Source: an uncultured Veillonellaceae bacterium (GTDB lineage: Bacteria; Bacillota; Negativicutes; Selenomonadales; Selenomonadaceae). Taken from it: a stretch of DNA of 64,000 bases. The translations under genes were made by a program, and so were the position numbers. The stretch spans positions 1-64,000 of the forward strand of contig OMWS01000002.1 of assembly GCA_900314825.1 (NCBI GenBank), written 5' to 3'. The notes beneath the pieces are model-generated. The model did not search any database. It worked only from the letters and a program-made list of their open reading frames with translations, and was not told where the DNA came from. Numbering within the stretch: the first letter of the stretch is position 1; every line of letters starts with the position of its first letter. Shown here in pieces: positions 16,501 to 27,938 of the stretch.

Positions 16501-17154
16501 TCATTGTTCCATTTCTTCGGAGATCGCGAGGTTCGCTTGAAGCTGCGCGATCTCTTCTGCTGTGAAGAGGGCGACGGGCGATTCTTTTTCCATGACGGTC
16601 TGAAGCATGCGGCTTTGTTCTTCCTGGTCGTCCGTCGTAAGGCGCTGAGGGTCGCTCGCGGCGCGCGTGAGCGTGATGGCTTTCTGCTGCGCTTCAGCGT
16701 AAGCTTTCGTCTTTTGCAGCATGGCCGTCGCGAGATCGTAATTCGCATCGTGGAGCTCGAGCGGCGGGGCGCTGGTGGCGATTTTCGCTGTCAGCGCCTT
16801 TTCGTCTTCCTCGAGTTGCTTGAGACGCACATACGCTGTCTGGATGCTGATGTTGTCTTCCTTGAAGTCTTCAAGAATCTGATGATACCAGCGCCAGTTG
16901 TGATCGAGGTCTTTGACGTTTTTCTGATAGTCCGTGTACCAGGTCGCGAAAATCTGCTGCTGCTGGAAGATGTCATATTTTTGCTCGTCCGTCATGACTT
17001 CCTGCTTCGGCGCGTGCGGGAAGAAAAGATACGAGGCGATGCCGAGCACGGCGAGCGTCACACAGAAGCACGCATAGACTTTTTTGTTCGGAAGGTAATG
17101 ATAAAGCAGAATTAGAAGAACGATGAGAATGGCGGCGAGAAGATAAATGAGCAT
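16501..17154 (-). CDS. Unknown membrane-anchored coiled-coil protein
   Basis: 217 residues, function not recognised. Two N-terminal hydrophobic helices (about 1-17 MLIYLLAAILIVLLILL and 26-44 with CVTLAVLGIASYLFF) are followed by a charged, mostly helical region rich in Gln/Glu/Lys (DEQKYDIFQQQQIF, RLKQLEEDEKALTAKI). The soluble part is thus probably a coiled coil on one side of the membrane. ATG 17154 is preferred to the ATG at 17178 because AAAGGAC precedes it by 6 bp. Own terminator at 16449. A broken copy of its last 50 or so residues lies at 15794-15947, so the gene or its end has been duplicated. Confidence 0.75.
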   Translation of the reverse strand: MLIYLLAAILIVLLILLYHYLPNKKVYACFCVTLAVLGIASYLFFPHAPKQEVMTDEQKYDIFQQQQIFATWYTDYQKNVKDLDHNWRWYHQILEDFKEDNISIQTAYVRLKQLEEDEKALTAKIATSAPPLELHDANYDLATAMLQKTKAYAEAQQKAITLTRAASDPQRLTTDDQEEQSRMLQTVMEKESPVALFTAEEIAQLQANLAISEEMEQ

Positions 17155-17223
17155 GATGCGTCCTTTCGCGATATTCATAGTTCGGATGGAATTGCGCTTT
17201 CTGATGGTATTTTACCACAATTC

Positions 17224-17252
17224 TTGAATGCCCGCATGGAAACGGTTATAAT
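17224..17252 (+). promoter_or_regulatory. Promoter of the SbmA/YddA-like transporter gene
   Basis: TTGAAT (17224-17229) and TATAAT (17247-17252) with a 17-bp spacer, about 30 bp before the gene. Confidence 0.82.
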
Positions 17253-17287
17253 AAAGCCATTCTTTGAATGGGAAGGGCGTGCTCTTC

Positions 17288-19075
17288 ATGAAGAAGCAGG
17301 CGATTCGCACGTTCTGGCATCTGTTCCGCGGATACTGGAACTCCGAACATAAATGGAAGGCGCGCGGGCTTTTGGCGTTCGTTATCGGGCTGAATTTCGC
17401 CTCGGTGTATTTGCTCGTCCGCATCAACAGCTGGTACAACGAGTTTTATAATGCCTTGCAGCAGTACGCGCAGGAGAGTTTCTGGCCGCTCGTCGGCGAG
17501 TTTACGGCGCTTGCGTTCCTCTACATCCTCATCGCCGTCTACGCGATCTACCTGCGGCAGATGCTCCAGATCCGCTGGCGCACGTGGATGACGGACCGCT
17601 ACCTCGCGGGCTGGATGAAGCATCAGGTCTACTATCGCCTGCAGGTGCTCGGGAGCGACACGGACAACCCGGACCAGCGTATCAGCGAGGACATCAACCA
17701 GTTCGTGACGCTGACGCTGCAACTGCTCTTGGGCTTCCTCAAACAGCTGACGACGCTCGGCGCGTTCGGCGTCGTGCTCTGGAATCTTTCGGGTGCTTTC
17801 ACGGTGCCGCTCGGCAGCCATGAGTTCGTCATCTACGGTTACATGTTCTGGTTTTCGCTCGTCTACTCGATCCTCGGCACGATCGGCGCGCATCTTGTCG
17901 GGCGGCGGCTCATCGGGCTGAATTTTGACCAGCAGCGCTTCGAGGCGGATTTCCGTTTTCACATGATGCGCGTGCGCGAAAACAGCGAGAGCGTGGCGTT
18001 TTATCGCGGCGAGGGCGCGGAGACCGTCGGTTTCAAAGAGCGCTTCGCGCACGTGATTTCAAATTACTGGCAGCTCATGCGCCAGACGAAGCTCCTCAAT
18101 TTCTACGTCAATGGCTACGCCCAACTCGCGATCATCGTGCCGCTCGTGCTCGCGGCTCCCAGGTATTTCGGCGGGGCGATGCAGCTTGGTGGCCTCATGC
18201 AGACGGTCAGCGCGTTTGGCCGCGTGCAGGATGCGCTGTCGTATTTTGTCGAGTCGTACGACACAATCGCCCAGCTCGCCGCCGTCGTGCAGCGACTCGC
18301 GACGTTCACGGAGCACATGGAAACGGCCGGGGCGCTTGCGGACGGCGTGACGCATGTGGTGGCAGTACGTGTCGGCGGCGTTGGCGATGCTGCGTCTGGC
18401 CTTGGCCGTGGCGTTGTCGGCAACGGTGATAAGGCGGCGCAGGCTGCCGCGGGCGCGCTGGCGCTGACGCGCCTCGACGTCGCGCTGCCGGACGGCCGCC
18501 GCCTGATGCGCGATTGCACCGTGACGCTACCCAAGGGCAGCCGCGTGCTCGTGACAGGCGCGTCGGGCGCGGGCAAGTCGACGCTCCTGCGCACGCTCGC
18601 GGGCATCTGGCCGTACGGCAGCGGCCGCGTGACGATGGGGAAAGGGAGCCGTGCGCTCTTCCTGCCGCAGCGCCCGTACCTGCCGCTCGGCAGCCTGCGC
18701 CGTGCGCTCGCGTATCCGAGCACGGTGGCGGGCACGGACGCGGAGCTCGCGGACGCGCTCCGCGCCGTCGGCCTCGGGCAGCTCACGAGCAAGCTCGACA
18801 CGGTCGATGACTGGAGCCGCATCCTGTCGCTCGGCGAGCAGCAGCGCCTGGCGTTCGCGCGCGTGCTGCTCGTGAAGCCCGACTGGGTCTTCCTCGACGA
18901 GGCGACGAGCGCGCTCGACGAGCCGCGCGAGCAGGCGATGTACGAGCTCCTGAAGGCGCGCCTGCCGGAGATCAGCATCGTCAGCGTCGGCCACCGCTCG
19001 ACGCTCTTCGCGCAGCACGACGAGGAGTTGCACCTCGCGGGCGACGGCGGCTGGCGCTTGCAGCCCATCGGCTGA
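17288..19075 (+). CDS. ABC transporter with fused permease and ATPase (ABC-D / SbmA-YddA type)
   Basis: 595 residues. An N-terminal six-helix membrane domain (about 1-330; WNSEHKWKARGLLAFVIGLNF, NSWYNEFYNALQ and NPDQRISEDINQF are typical of the SbmA/BacA/YddA group) is fused to an ATPase. The ATPase shows Walker A GASGAGKSTLL, a signature LSLGEQQRLAFAR and Walker B WVFLDEATSALDE. It would work as a homodimer in the inner membrane. Relatives import peptides or cobalamin-like compounds, but the substrate here is unknown. The linker near residues 365-400 is Gly/Ala-rich and poorly conserved. ATG 17288 is chosen over a TTG at 17264. Confidence 0.88.
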   Translation: MKKQAIRTFWHLFRGYWNSEHKWKARGLLAFVIGLNFASVYLLVRINSWYNEFYNALQQYAQESFWPLVGEFTALAFLYILIAVYAIYLRQMLQIRWRTWMTDRYLAGWMKHQVYYRLQVLGSDTDNPDQRISEDINQFVTLTLQLLLGFLKQLTTLGAFGVVLWNLSGAFTVPLGSHEFVIYGYMFWFSLVYSILGTIGAHLVGRRLIGLNFDQQRFEADFRFHMMRVRENSESVAFYRGEGAETVGFKERFAHVISNYWQLMRQTKLLNFYVNGYAQLAIIVPLVLAAPRYFGGAMQLGGLMQTVSAFGRVQDALSYFVESYDTIAQLAAVVQRLATFTEHMETAGALADGVTHVVAVRVGGVGDAASGLGRGVVGNGDKAAQAAAGALALTRLDVALPDGRRLMRDCTVTLPKGSRVLVTGASGAGKSTLLRTLAGIWPYGSGRVTMGKGSRALFLPQRPYLPLGSLRRALAYPSTVAGTDAELADALRAVGLGQLTSKLDTVDDWSRILSLGEQQRLAFARVLLVKPDWVFLDEATSALDEPREQAMYELLKARLPEISIVSVGHRSTLFAQHDEELHLAGDGGWRLQPIG

Positions 19076-19110
19076 CGCGCCCCTTGAAAATTTTTTGCAA
19101 AAGCAACCAA

Positions 19111-19139
19111 CGCCCGGCGGGATTTTCTCGTCGGGCGCT
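19111..19139 (+). terminator. Probable terminator after the ABC transporter gene
   Basis: CGCCCGGCG (19111-19119) pairs with CGTCGGGCG (19129-19137) with one wobble. The tail CTTGAATTT is only weakly T-rich. Confidence 0.5.
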
Positions 19140-19167
19140 TGAATTTCTACCGTCCATGCGATAGTAT
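19139..19167 (+). promoter_or_regulatory. Promoter of mnmA
   Basis: TTGAAT (19139-19144) and TAGTAT (19162-19167) with a 17-bp spacer, 35 bp before the TTG start. Confidence 0.72.
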
Positions 19168-19201
19168 GAAAGGGCATGAATTCATAGGAGGATCTTCATC
19201 A

Positions 19202-20287
19202 TTGAGTGAAAACAAGACCGTCGTCGTCGGCATGAGCGGCGGCGTCGACAGTTCGCTGACGGCGGCGCTCCTGAAAGAACGCGGCTACGACGTCATCGGC
19301 GTGACGATGCGGCTCGCAGACGAGAGCCGCGATTTTGTGGAAAATGATCGCGGCTGCTGCTCTTTATCCGCCGTCGACGATGCGCGGCGCGTCTGCGAGA
19401 TCATCGGCATCCCGCACTACACCATGGATTTCCAGGCGCTGTTCCGAAAGACCGTCATCGAGGATTTCCTCTCGGAATACGCGAAAGGCCGCACGCCGAA
19501 TCCCTGCATCCGCTGCAACCGCTTCGTGAAGTTCGGCGGACTGCTCACGCGCGCGTTCGAGCTCGGCGCGAACTACGTCGCGACGGGACATTATGCGCGG
19601 ATTGAACAAAACGCTTCGGGGCGCTGGCTGCTCAAAAAGGGCATCGACGCGCAGAAAGACCAGGCGTATGCGCTCTATCATCTCGACCAGCACAGCCTCG
19701 CGCACTTCCTCATGCCGCTCGGCGATTACCATAAGACCGAGACGCGCCGGATGGCGGAAGATCGGCATCTGCCTGTCGCGCACAAGCCGGACAGCCAGGA
19801 AATCTGCTTCGTGCCGGATGACGATTACAAACGGTATCTGAAAGAACATGCGCCCGCGTGCCTGCACCCGGGCGACATCGTCGATGCCGACGGCCACGTG
19901 CTCGGCCATCATGCCGGCGTTCCGCTCTACACGATCGGCCAGCGCAAAGGCCTCGGCATCGCAGCCGAGCATCCGCTTTACGTCGTGCGCCTTGACATGG
20001 CGAAGAACCAGGTCGTCGTCGGCGGGGCGGAGGATGTGTTTGCCAAAGGGCTTATCGCGAGCGACCTCAACTGGATCGCGGTGGATGAATTCACGAAGCC
20101 GATGAACATGACGGCAAAAGTCCGCTACGGCAAGCGCGAAGGCGCGGCACGCATCGAGCCTATGGAAGGCGGCCGCGTGCGCGTGACGTTTGCCGAGCCG
20201 CAGCGCGCCGTCACGCCTGGGCAGTCCGTCGTCTTCTACGATGGTGATGTCGTCGTGGGCGGCGGGCTGATTGATGAAGCATTGTAA
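19202..20287 (+). CDS. mnmA: tRNA-specific 2-thiouridylase
   Basis: 361-residue MnmA, which thiolates U34 of Lys, Glu and Gln tRNAs. PP-loop VVVGMSGGVDSSLTAAL at the N-terminus activates the uridine with ATP; the catalytic cysteine pair is in TPNPCIRCNRFVKFG and SQEICFVPDDDY. The start is taken as TTG 19202 because AGGAGG lies 9 bp upstream (19187-19192); an in-frame ATG at 19166 would overlap the -10 box. Ends with a beta-barrel domain (PMNMTAKVRYGKREG). Confidence 0.95.
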   Translation: MSENKTVVVGMSGGVDSSLTAALLKERGYDVIGVTMRLADESRDFVENDRGCCSLSAVDDARRVCEIIGIPHYTMDFQALFRKTVIEDFLSEYAKGRTPNPCIRCNRFVKFGGLLTRAFELGANYVATGHYARIEQNASGRWLLKKGIDAQKDQAYALYHLDQHSLAHFLMPLGDYHKTETRRMAEDRHLPVAHKPDSQEICFVPDDDYKRYLKEHAPACLHPGDIVDADGHVLGHHAGVPLYTIGQRKGLGIAAEHPLYVVRLDMAKNQVVVGGAEDVFAKGLIASDLNWIAVDEFTKPMNMTAKVRYGKREGAARIEPMEGGRVRVTFAEPQRAVTPGQSVVFYDGDVVVGGGLIDEAL

Positions 20288-20330
20288 GAGCTTGTGACGG
20301 ACGTTTCAAAAAAGCAATGAGGTGGAAACA

Positions 20331-21368
20331 ATGCTTAGAAGTTGGAAGCAGCGGCTGATCGCCGCCGTGGTGGTGCTTGTCGTGCTCGCAGCGGGCGGCG
20401 CGTGGCTCTACGTGTCGCATCATGCGCGGACGCCGGAGTATGCGATGGAAAAGATCACGCAGTCGCTCGAGAAGCACGATGCGGACACGTTTTTCCAGTA
20501 TGTCGACGTCGACGGCGTGCTCGACGCGTCGTATGCGGATTTCATGAGCGGCGCCATCCAGACGGAGCAGCCGATGAACGAGGAAGCGAAAGCGGCGGTC
20601 GAGAGCTTTGCCTCGATGGTGAAAGCGCCCGTCGTGAAGAGCTTCCGCGACGCCATCCAATCGTACGTCGCGACGGGCAGTTGGCCTGCTGCCACGGGCG
20701 AGGAGACGGAGGCGCTCCTCGACCCCTCCGTCGCCCTGCAGAAAGCGGGGCTCACCGGCGTTACGCTGCAAGGCATCGACCGCGTGGAACGGCACGCGGA
20801 AGATGACAGCGCCGTGGCGATGGTGCGCGTGCGCCTGCCGGAATCCGACGAGGACTTCGTGCTGCGCGTCTTGCTCACGCCGGCAGGCGACGGTCCTTAC
20901 CGCGTGACGGCCATCGAGAATTACCGCGACTACGTCGTCATGCTCGCGAAAGCGCGCCGCTCGAAAGTCGACGCATATCTCACGGAAACGGCGTCCATCG
21001 TCGCGCAGCACGAGACGGCGATGCGCGAAGCGGAGACGCAGCGCGCGGAAATCCTCTCGGCGGGCACGCTCGGGAGCAGCGCAACGCGGCAAGCGCTCAA
21101 AGACCTCATGGAACAGACGATCCTGCCAGACTGGCAGGCGCGCAAAGCCGAGCTTGAGGCCACGGATGTGCCGGAGGCCGCGACGGCGCTCCATCGCCTG
21201 CGCCTGCGCATCTGCGACCTTTACATCGGCTATGCGGAAGGCTATGCGGCCTGGATGTCGGACAAGAAGGCCGCGACGATCCGCGACGCGGAGCAGAAGC
21301 TCAAACAGGCGAAGACGCTCGAGCAGGAAGAAAAATTTTTGACGAAACGGATCGGGGGAGCATCATGA
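20331..21368 (+). CDS. Unknown membrane-anchored protein (DUF2939-like)
   Basis: 345 residues. A single N-terminal transmembrane segment (about 10-30, LIAAVVVLVVLAAGGAWLYV) places the rest outside the cytoplasmic membrane. The region after it (TPEYAMEKITQSLEKHDADTFFQYVDVDGVLDASYADFM) resembles the DUF2939/lipoprotein-like fold in which a short helical domain is repeated. The C-terminal third is helical and charged (RDAEQKLKQAKTLEQEEKFL). ATG 20331 follows GAGGTGG by 5 bp; an in-frame GTG at 20322 is the alternative. Overlaps the next gene by 4 bp, so they form one operon. Function unknown. Confidence 0.7.
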   Translation: MLRSWKQRLIAAVVVLVVLAAGGAWLYVSHHARTPEYAMEKITQSLEKHDADTFFQYVDVDGVLDASYADFMSGAIQTEQPMNEEAKAAVESFASMVKAPVVKSFRDAIQSYVATGSWPAATGEETEALLDPSVALQKAGLTGVTLQGIDRVERHAEDDSAVAMVRVRLPESDEDFVLRVLLTPAGDGPYRVTAIENYRDYVVMLAKARRSKVDAYLTETASIVAQHETAMREAETQRAEILSAGTLGSSATRQALKDLMEQTILPDWQARKAELEATDVPEAATALHRLRLRICDLYIGYAEGYAAWMSDKKAATIRDAEQKLKQAKTLEQEEKFLTKRIGGAS

Positions 21369-22054
21369 AGCGGAATGCCTGCTGCTTTGGGCTCGGCCTG
21401 CTGCTCGTGCTCGTCTGCGCGGTCCTCGTGCTGATCGGCGGCGTCGCGGCGGCGAAAGCGAAACCTTTGCCAGGCGTGCGCGCGGAGGACTTTTCCTCGC
21501 ACGGCATCGCGCTCGGGCAAGAGGTATCGGAAAAGCAGTTGACAAAGGCCTTCGGCAAGCTGCTCTACGACGACGACCTCACGCGCTGGGGCGTGCCGCT
21601 CCGGCGCTATACGTTCAAAAACGACGTGCGCGTTTTCGCCCAGCGGCAGACGAATCGCGTCGTGGAAATCGTGCTCGAAAAGCAGGCCGTCCGCGCGCGC
21701 GGCGGCGTGCGCTACGGCGCGACATCGTATTATGTGCAAAAAACCTACGGCAAAGCGGAACGCGTGAATCTCGACGGCGCGGCCTGCTTTATCTATACGA
21801 ACGCTGAAGAGGCGACGCAGCGTCTCATCTGTACTGTCGATCATGACGATGGCAGCCTCACGGAACTGCGGCTGACGACGCTCCCGCTGACGGAAGAAGA
21901 AGCGAATGACTGGGCGGCGCGCGGACTCCTGCGGAATGAGGATGATGCAGAGGGCGATGCGACAGATATTCTCATCGAGAACGCTGCGATTGACACGAGC
22001 GCGCTGCCGGAAAGCGGCGATGACGTGCCGCGCCTCGGAGGGCTCCTGCCATGA
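21365..22054 (+). CDS. Unknown exported or anchored protein
   Basis: 229 residues, not recognised. An N-terminal signal-anchor (about 8-30, CFGLGLLLVLVCAVLVLIGG) is followed by a compact region with GIALGQEVSEKQLTKAFGK and RGGVRYGATSYYVQKTYGK. This looks like a small repeated alpha/beta unit in which a property of the protein is compared with another, as in SmpA/BamE-like or bacillary regulatory folds, but no family can be named. An acidic tail follows (NEDDAEGDATD). Overlaps both neighbours by 4 bp. Confidence 0.65.
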   Translation: MKRNACCFGLGLLLVLVCAVLVLIGGVAAAKAKPLPGVRAEDFSSHGIALGQEVSEKQLTKAFGKLLYDDDLTRWGVPLRRYTFKNDVRVFAQRQTNRVVEIVLEKQAVRARGGVRYGATSYYVQKTYGKAERVNLDGAACFIYTNAEEATQRLICTVDHDDGSLTELRLTTLPLTEEEANDWAARGLLRNEDDAEGDATDILIENAAIDTSALPESGDDVPRLGGLLP

Positions 22055-22983
22055 CGACACGGATGCTCTGCCACCGCGGCCTCCGCTATGCCGGTATCAC
22101 GCTCGGCTGTCTCATCGCGAGCTGCTCGATCAATCTCTTCCTCGTGCCGTCGCACATGCTGACGGGCGGCGCGACGGGCATCGCGATCATCGTCTACTAT
22201 CTCACGGGCCTCCCCATCGGCTTGCAGACGTTCGCGTACAACATCCCGCTTTTGGCGGCGGCCTGGCGGCTCATGGGGCGGCGCTACACGATCGACATCA
22301 TCATCGGCACGGGTATCTTCTCCGCGTGCCTCGACGCGACGCGGTTTTTGAATGCCTATGCGCCGCTTAATGACTATATGCTCGCGGCGATTTTCGGCGG
22401 TGTGTTCAATGGCCTCGGTTACGGCCTCGTCTTCCGCATGAATGGCAGCACGGGCGGCTTTGACATCATCGGCGCCATTGTGAAGAAATATTACTCGCTC
22501 GGCATGGGCTCCGTCATCTTCGGCTTCAACTGCGTGCTCATGTGCATCGCGGCCTTCCTCCTCGGCGTCGCGCCGGCCATGTTCACGATGATCTGCATGT
22601 ACGTGAACGGCACGATCACGGACAAGGTCGTCGCGGGCTTCCAGCGCCGCAAGGCCGTGCTCATCGTCTCCGACCAGGCGCAGGCCATCGCGGATGTCAT
22701 CCTCTCGGAACTCTCGCGCGGCGTGACGTTCCTGCACGGGCAGGGCGCGTTCACGCGCAAGGAAAAAGACGTCATCCTCGCTGTCGTGAACCTCACGCAG
22801 ATCGCGAAGGTGAAGCTCCTGACGCACGCGATCGACCCGACAGCGTTCATGCTGATCATTTCGGCGAATGAAGTCGAAGGCCCGGGCTTCTCGCAGCCGG
22901 GCAAGCGTATCCTCGACCGCTTCGACGCACGGCGCGACGAGGTGCATGCGGAAGAACTGAAAGAAACAAGAACCAGACGTTAG
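22051..22983 (+). CDS. YitT family membrane protein with DUF2179 domain
   Basis: 310 residues. Five or six hydrophobic helices (about 10-200) carry the YitT signatures NLFLVPSHMLTGGATGIAI and FRMNGSTGGFDIIGAIVKK. The cytoplasmic DUF2179 domain (about 215-285) shows KAVLIVSDQAQAIADVIL, RGVTFLHGQGAFTRKEKDV and ends AFMLIISANEVEGPGF. The transport role of the family is unproven. Sits in a four-gene run with 4-bp overlaps upstream and a 12-bp gap to the metallo-hydrolase downstream. Confidence 0.88.
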   Translation: MTTRMLCHRGLRYAGITLGCLIASCSINLFLVPSHMLTGGATGIAIIVYYLTGLPIGLQTFAYNIPLLAAAWRLMGRRYTIDIIIGTGIFSACLDATRFLNAYAPLNDYMLAAIFGGVFNGLGYGLVFRMNGSTGGFDIIGAIVKKYYSLGMGSVIFGFNCVLMCIAAFLLGVAPAMFTMICMYVNGTITDKVVAGFQRRKAVLIVSDQAQAIADVILSELSRGVTFLHGQGAFTRKEKDVILAVVNLTQIAKVKLLTHAIDPTAFMLIISANEVEGPGFSQPGKRILDRFDARRDEVHAEELKETRTRR

Positions 22984-22995
22984 GAGGCCTCGCTC

Positions 22996-23724
22996 TTGCA
23001 CATCACCTATTTGCTGAACAGCGGCTTCGCCGTGGAACTCGCGGACACGCTGCTTGTTTTCGACGCCTACGACGATCCTTCGCATTCGCTCGACGCGATC
23101 CTGGCGAAGCACGCATTTGGCCGCGTCTATTTCCTCGCCTCGCACAGCCATTATGACCACTTCAATGGCGACTTGCTGAAGCGGTACGCGCCGCAGGCGA
23201 CAGCGTTCATCCTGTCACACGACATCCGCCACACCGTCGGCGCACGGAAATTGCCGGGTGAAAAAATCGTCTGGATGGACGATTATTCGTCTTGGCACGA
23301 TGACGCGCTCTCGGTTGAATCCTTCAGCTCGACGGACATCGGCACGTCGTACCGCGTGACGGCGGAAGATGTCACAATTTTCCACGCCGGCGACTTCAAT
23401 TTCTGGGATTGGACCGGCGACACGCATGAGAACCGTATGCTCGCGGCGAACGGCTTCCACAAGCAGCTCAAGCGCATGCAGGGGATGACGGCGGACATCG
23501 CGTTTTTCCCGGTCGACGGGCGCCTCGAATCCACGATGGCGAAAGGCGCGGAAGAATTCTGCGCCGCCACCGATGTGAAAGCGCTCGTGACGATGCACAG
23601 CGTCGGCTTCCCGAGCTGGCATCCACGGAAAGAATTTTTCCGCGTCGGCCACGAGATCCCCGTCTGGTCGCCCGTGACGCCCGGCGAGTCAAAAGAATTT
23701 GCGAAAACAGGAGAATTCCGATAA
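22996..23724 (+). CDS. MBL-fold metallo-hydrolase
   Basis: 242-residue member of the metallo-beta-lactamase superfamily. The metal-binding motif HSHYDH lies in FLASHSHYDHFNGD (about residues 50-63), with further ligands in HAGDFNFWDW and VTMHSVGFPSWHP. The layout fits the UlaG/YycJ-like small hydrolases; the substrate is unknown. Start is TTG 22996, with AGGAGG 8 bp upstream. Its stop is one base before the ATG of the cyclophilin gene. Confidence 0.85.
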   Translation: MHITYLLNSGFAVELADTLLVFDAYDDPSHSLDAILAKHAFGRVYFLASHSHYDHFNGDLLKRYAPQATAFILSHDIRHTVGARKLPGEKIVWMDDYSSWHDDALSVESFSSTDIGTSYRVTAEDVTIFHAGDFNFWDWTGDTHENRMLAANGFHKQLKRMQGMTADIAFFPVDGRLESTMAKGAEEFCAATDVKALVTMHSVGFPSWHPRKEFFRVGHEIPVWSPVTPGESKEFAKTGEFR

Positions 23725-23725
23725 A

Positions 23726-24325
23726 ATGAAGCTTGTTGATTTTTTGAAACGAACCAGCGTTTTCGTTTTTGCGCTGTGCCTCGGCGCAGCCACATGTTTT
23801 GCATCTACGAAAACGGCACAAGATGAAGGAGCAATTACCATGTCAAACACCCAGAACCGCATCGCTGTCATCGAGACGAACCTCGGCACGATGGAGCTCG
23901 AGCTCTTCGAGGACAAGACGCCGATCACGACGAAGAATTTCATCGACCTCGCGGAGAACGGCTTTTATGACGGCGTCATTTTCCATCGCGTCATCGACGG
24001 CTTCATGATCCAGGGCGGCGACCCGACGGGCACGGGCATGGGTGGCCCCGACTACACGATCGAGGACGAGTTCCTGCCGGAGCTCCAGTTCACGGGCGAA
24101 GGCATCCTCGCCATGGCAAATACCGGCATGCCGCACACGGGCGGCAGCCAGTTCTTCATCACGCTCGCCGCGACGCCGTGGCTGAACGGCCACCACACGA
24201 TCTTCGGCAAGCTCCTCAAAGGCGCGGACGTCCTCCACAAGATCGGCAGTACGAAGACAGGCTTCCAGGATCGCCCCGTCGATGACGTCGTGATGGAGCA
24301 CGTGACGATCAAGAGCGCGGAGTGA
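23726..24325 (+). CDS. Peptidyl-prolyl cis-trans isomerase, cyclophilin type
   Basis: 199 residues from ATG 23726: a signal peptide (about 1-27, [22 protein letters not shown]) and a cyclophilin domain with [19 protein letters not shown] and [18 protein letters not shown] (active-site and cyclosporin-site residues). It catalyses proline isomerisation in exported proteins. A second ATG at 23840 (MSNTQNR) has a strong AAGGAG 8 bp upstream and would make a cytosolic 161-residue form, so two products are possible. The signal-peptide start has a weaker AGGAG 13 bp upstream. Confidence 0.9.
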   Translation: MKLVDFLKRTSVFVFALCLGAATCFASTKTAQDEGAITMSNTQNRIAVIETNLGTMELELFEDKTPITTKNFIDLAENGFYDGVIFHRVIDGFMIQGGDPTGTGMGGPDYTIEDEFLPELQFTGEGILAMANTGMPHTGGSQFFITLAATPWLNGHHTIFGKLLKGADVLHKIGSTKTGFQDRPVDDVVMEHVTIKSAE

Positions 24326-24588
24326 CGGCCTACACCTACATCGTGCGCTGCGCCGACGGCACGCTCTACACGGGCTGGACAGACGACATCGAAAAACGAA
24401 TCGCCGCGCACAACAGCGGCCATGGTGCGAAGTACACGCGCACGCGCCTGCCCGTCACGCTCGTGCACGTGGAGCAGTTCGACACCAAGGAAGCGGCCAT
24501 GAGCCGCGAGTGGCACATCAAGCGCTTGACGCGCGCGCAGAAGTTGGCGCTCGTTGACAAGGAAAACGAAACTACCTATAATAAATAG
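24322..24588 (+). CDS. GIY-YIG domain protein (UPF0213, YhbQ/YazA-like)
   Basis: 88-residue single-domain GIY-YIG nuclease-fold protein: [19 protein letters not shown] at the N-terminus, [18 protein letters not shown], then [13 protein letters not shown]. Members cleave or bind nucleic acids in vitro, but the role is unclear. Starts with GTG 24322, overlapping the preceding stop by 4 bp. The end of the gene (ETTYNK) is 30 bp before greA. Confidence 0.88.
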   Translation: MTAYTYIVRCADGTLYTGWTDDIEKRIAAHNSGHGAKYTRTRLPVTLVHVEQFDTKEAAMSREWHIKRLTRAQKLALVDKENETTYNK

Positions 24589-24618
24589 GTTCATACAAAC
24601 GAAAGAAGGATGAATTCC

Positions 24619-25095
24619 ATGGCAGACAAGAAAGTCCTTGTATCGCAAGAAGGCTATGACGAACTCGTCGAAAAACTCAACAATCTCAAGAGCGTCAAAC
24701 GCCTTGAGATTGCCGCCCGCCTGAAAGCCGCCATCGCGCTCGGCGACCTCTCCGAGAACTCGGAGTACGATGACGCGAAGAACGAGCAGGCATTCAACGA
24801 GGGCGAGATCCTCGAACTGGAAGCGAAAATCCGCAACGCGCAGATCATCGAGAAGGGCACGGGCGAAGTCGTGCAGATGGGCACGACGGTCGTCGTCGTC
24901 GACAAAGAATTCGAGGAAGACGGCCCGGAGGAATACAAGATCGTCGGATCGACGGAAGCAGACCCGGACAAAGGCCGCATCTCGAACGAGTCCCCGCTCG
25001 GCCAGGCGCTCCTCGGCCAGAAAGCCGGCGCCATCGTCGACGTCCACGCGCCGAACGGCATCATCCAGTACGAAATCAAAGAAATCCGGGCGTAA
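24619..25095 (+). CDS. greA: Transcription elongation factor GreA
   Basis: 158-residue GreA. The N-terminal coiled coil carries the acidic tip [17 protein letters not shown], which enters the RNA polymerase secondary channel and triggers cleavage of backtracked RNA. The C-terminal FKBP-like domain ends [18 protein letters not shown] 24619 is preferred to ATG 24610, which lies directly on the AGAAGGA ribosome binding site. Followed by lysS after 16 bp, a common Firmicute pair. Confidence 0.96.
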   Translation: MADKKVLVSQEGYDELVEKLNNLKSVKRLEIAARLKAAIALGDLSENSEYDDAKNEQAFNEGEILELEAKIRNAQIIEKGTGEVVQMGTTVVVVDKEFEEDGPEEYKIVGSTEADPDKGRISNESPLGQALLGQKAGAIVDVHAPNGIIQYEIKEIRA

Positions 25096-25111
25096 TGAGG
25101 AGAATCAAATT

Positions 25112-27786
<2,675 letters not shown>

Positions 27787-27788
<2 letters not shown>

Positions 27789-27893
27789 GCCTCCCCCTCT
27801 ACCGCAAGCGGTATAAGCGACCTCTAAGCGCTAAAGCGCTAAGAGTCTGATTATGGGGGAGGTGGCCCCGAAGGGGGCGTAGAGGGTAACGCC
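27787..27893. repeat. MITE-like intergenic repeat, copy 1 (short form)
   Basis: CCTCCCCCTCTACC at the left and GGGGGAGGTGGCCCC with GGGGGCGTAGAGGGTAAC at the right. Between them is a palindrome around CTCTAAGCGCTAAAGCGCTAAGAG (27815-27843). Shares its ends with the copies at 29563 and 39120 but lacks their common core. The rest of the gap to yajC (27894-27938) holds its ribosome binding site. Confidence 0.75.
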
Positions 27894-27938
27894 GTAACAA
27901 CTCCATCCATCCTATCTATAGAGGAGGAATGATCTCTC

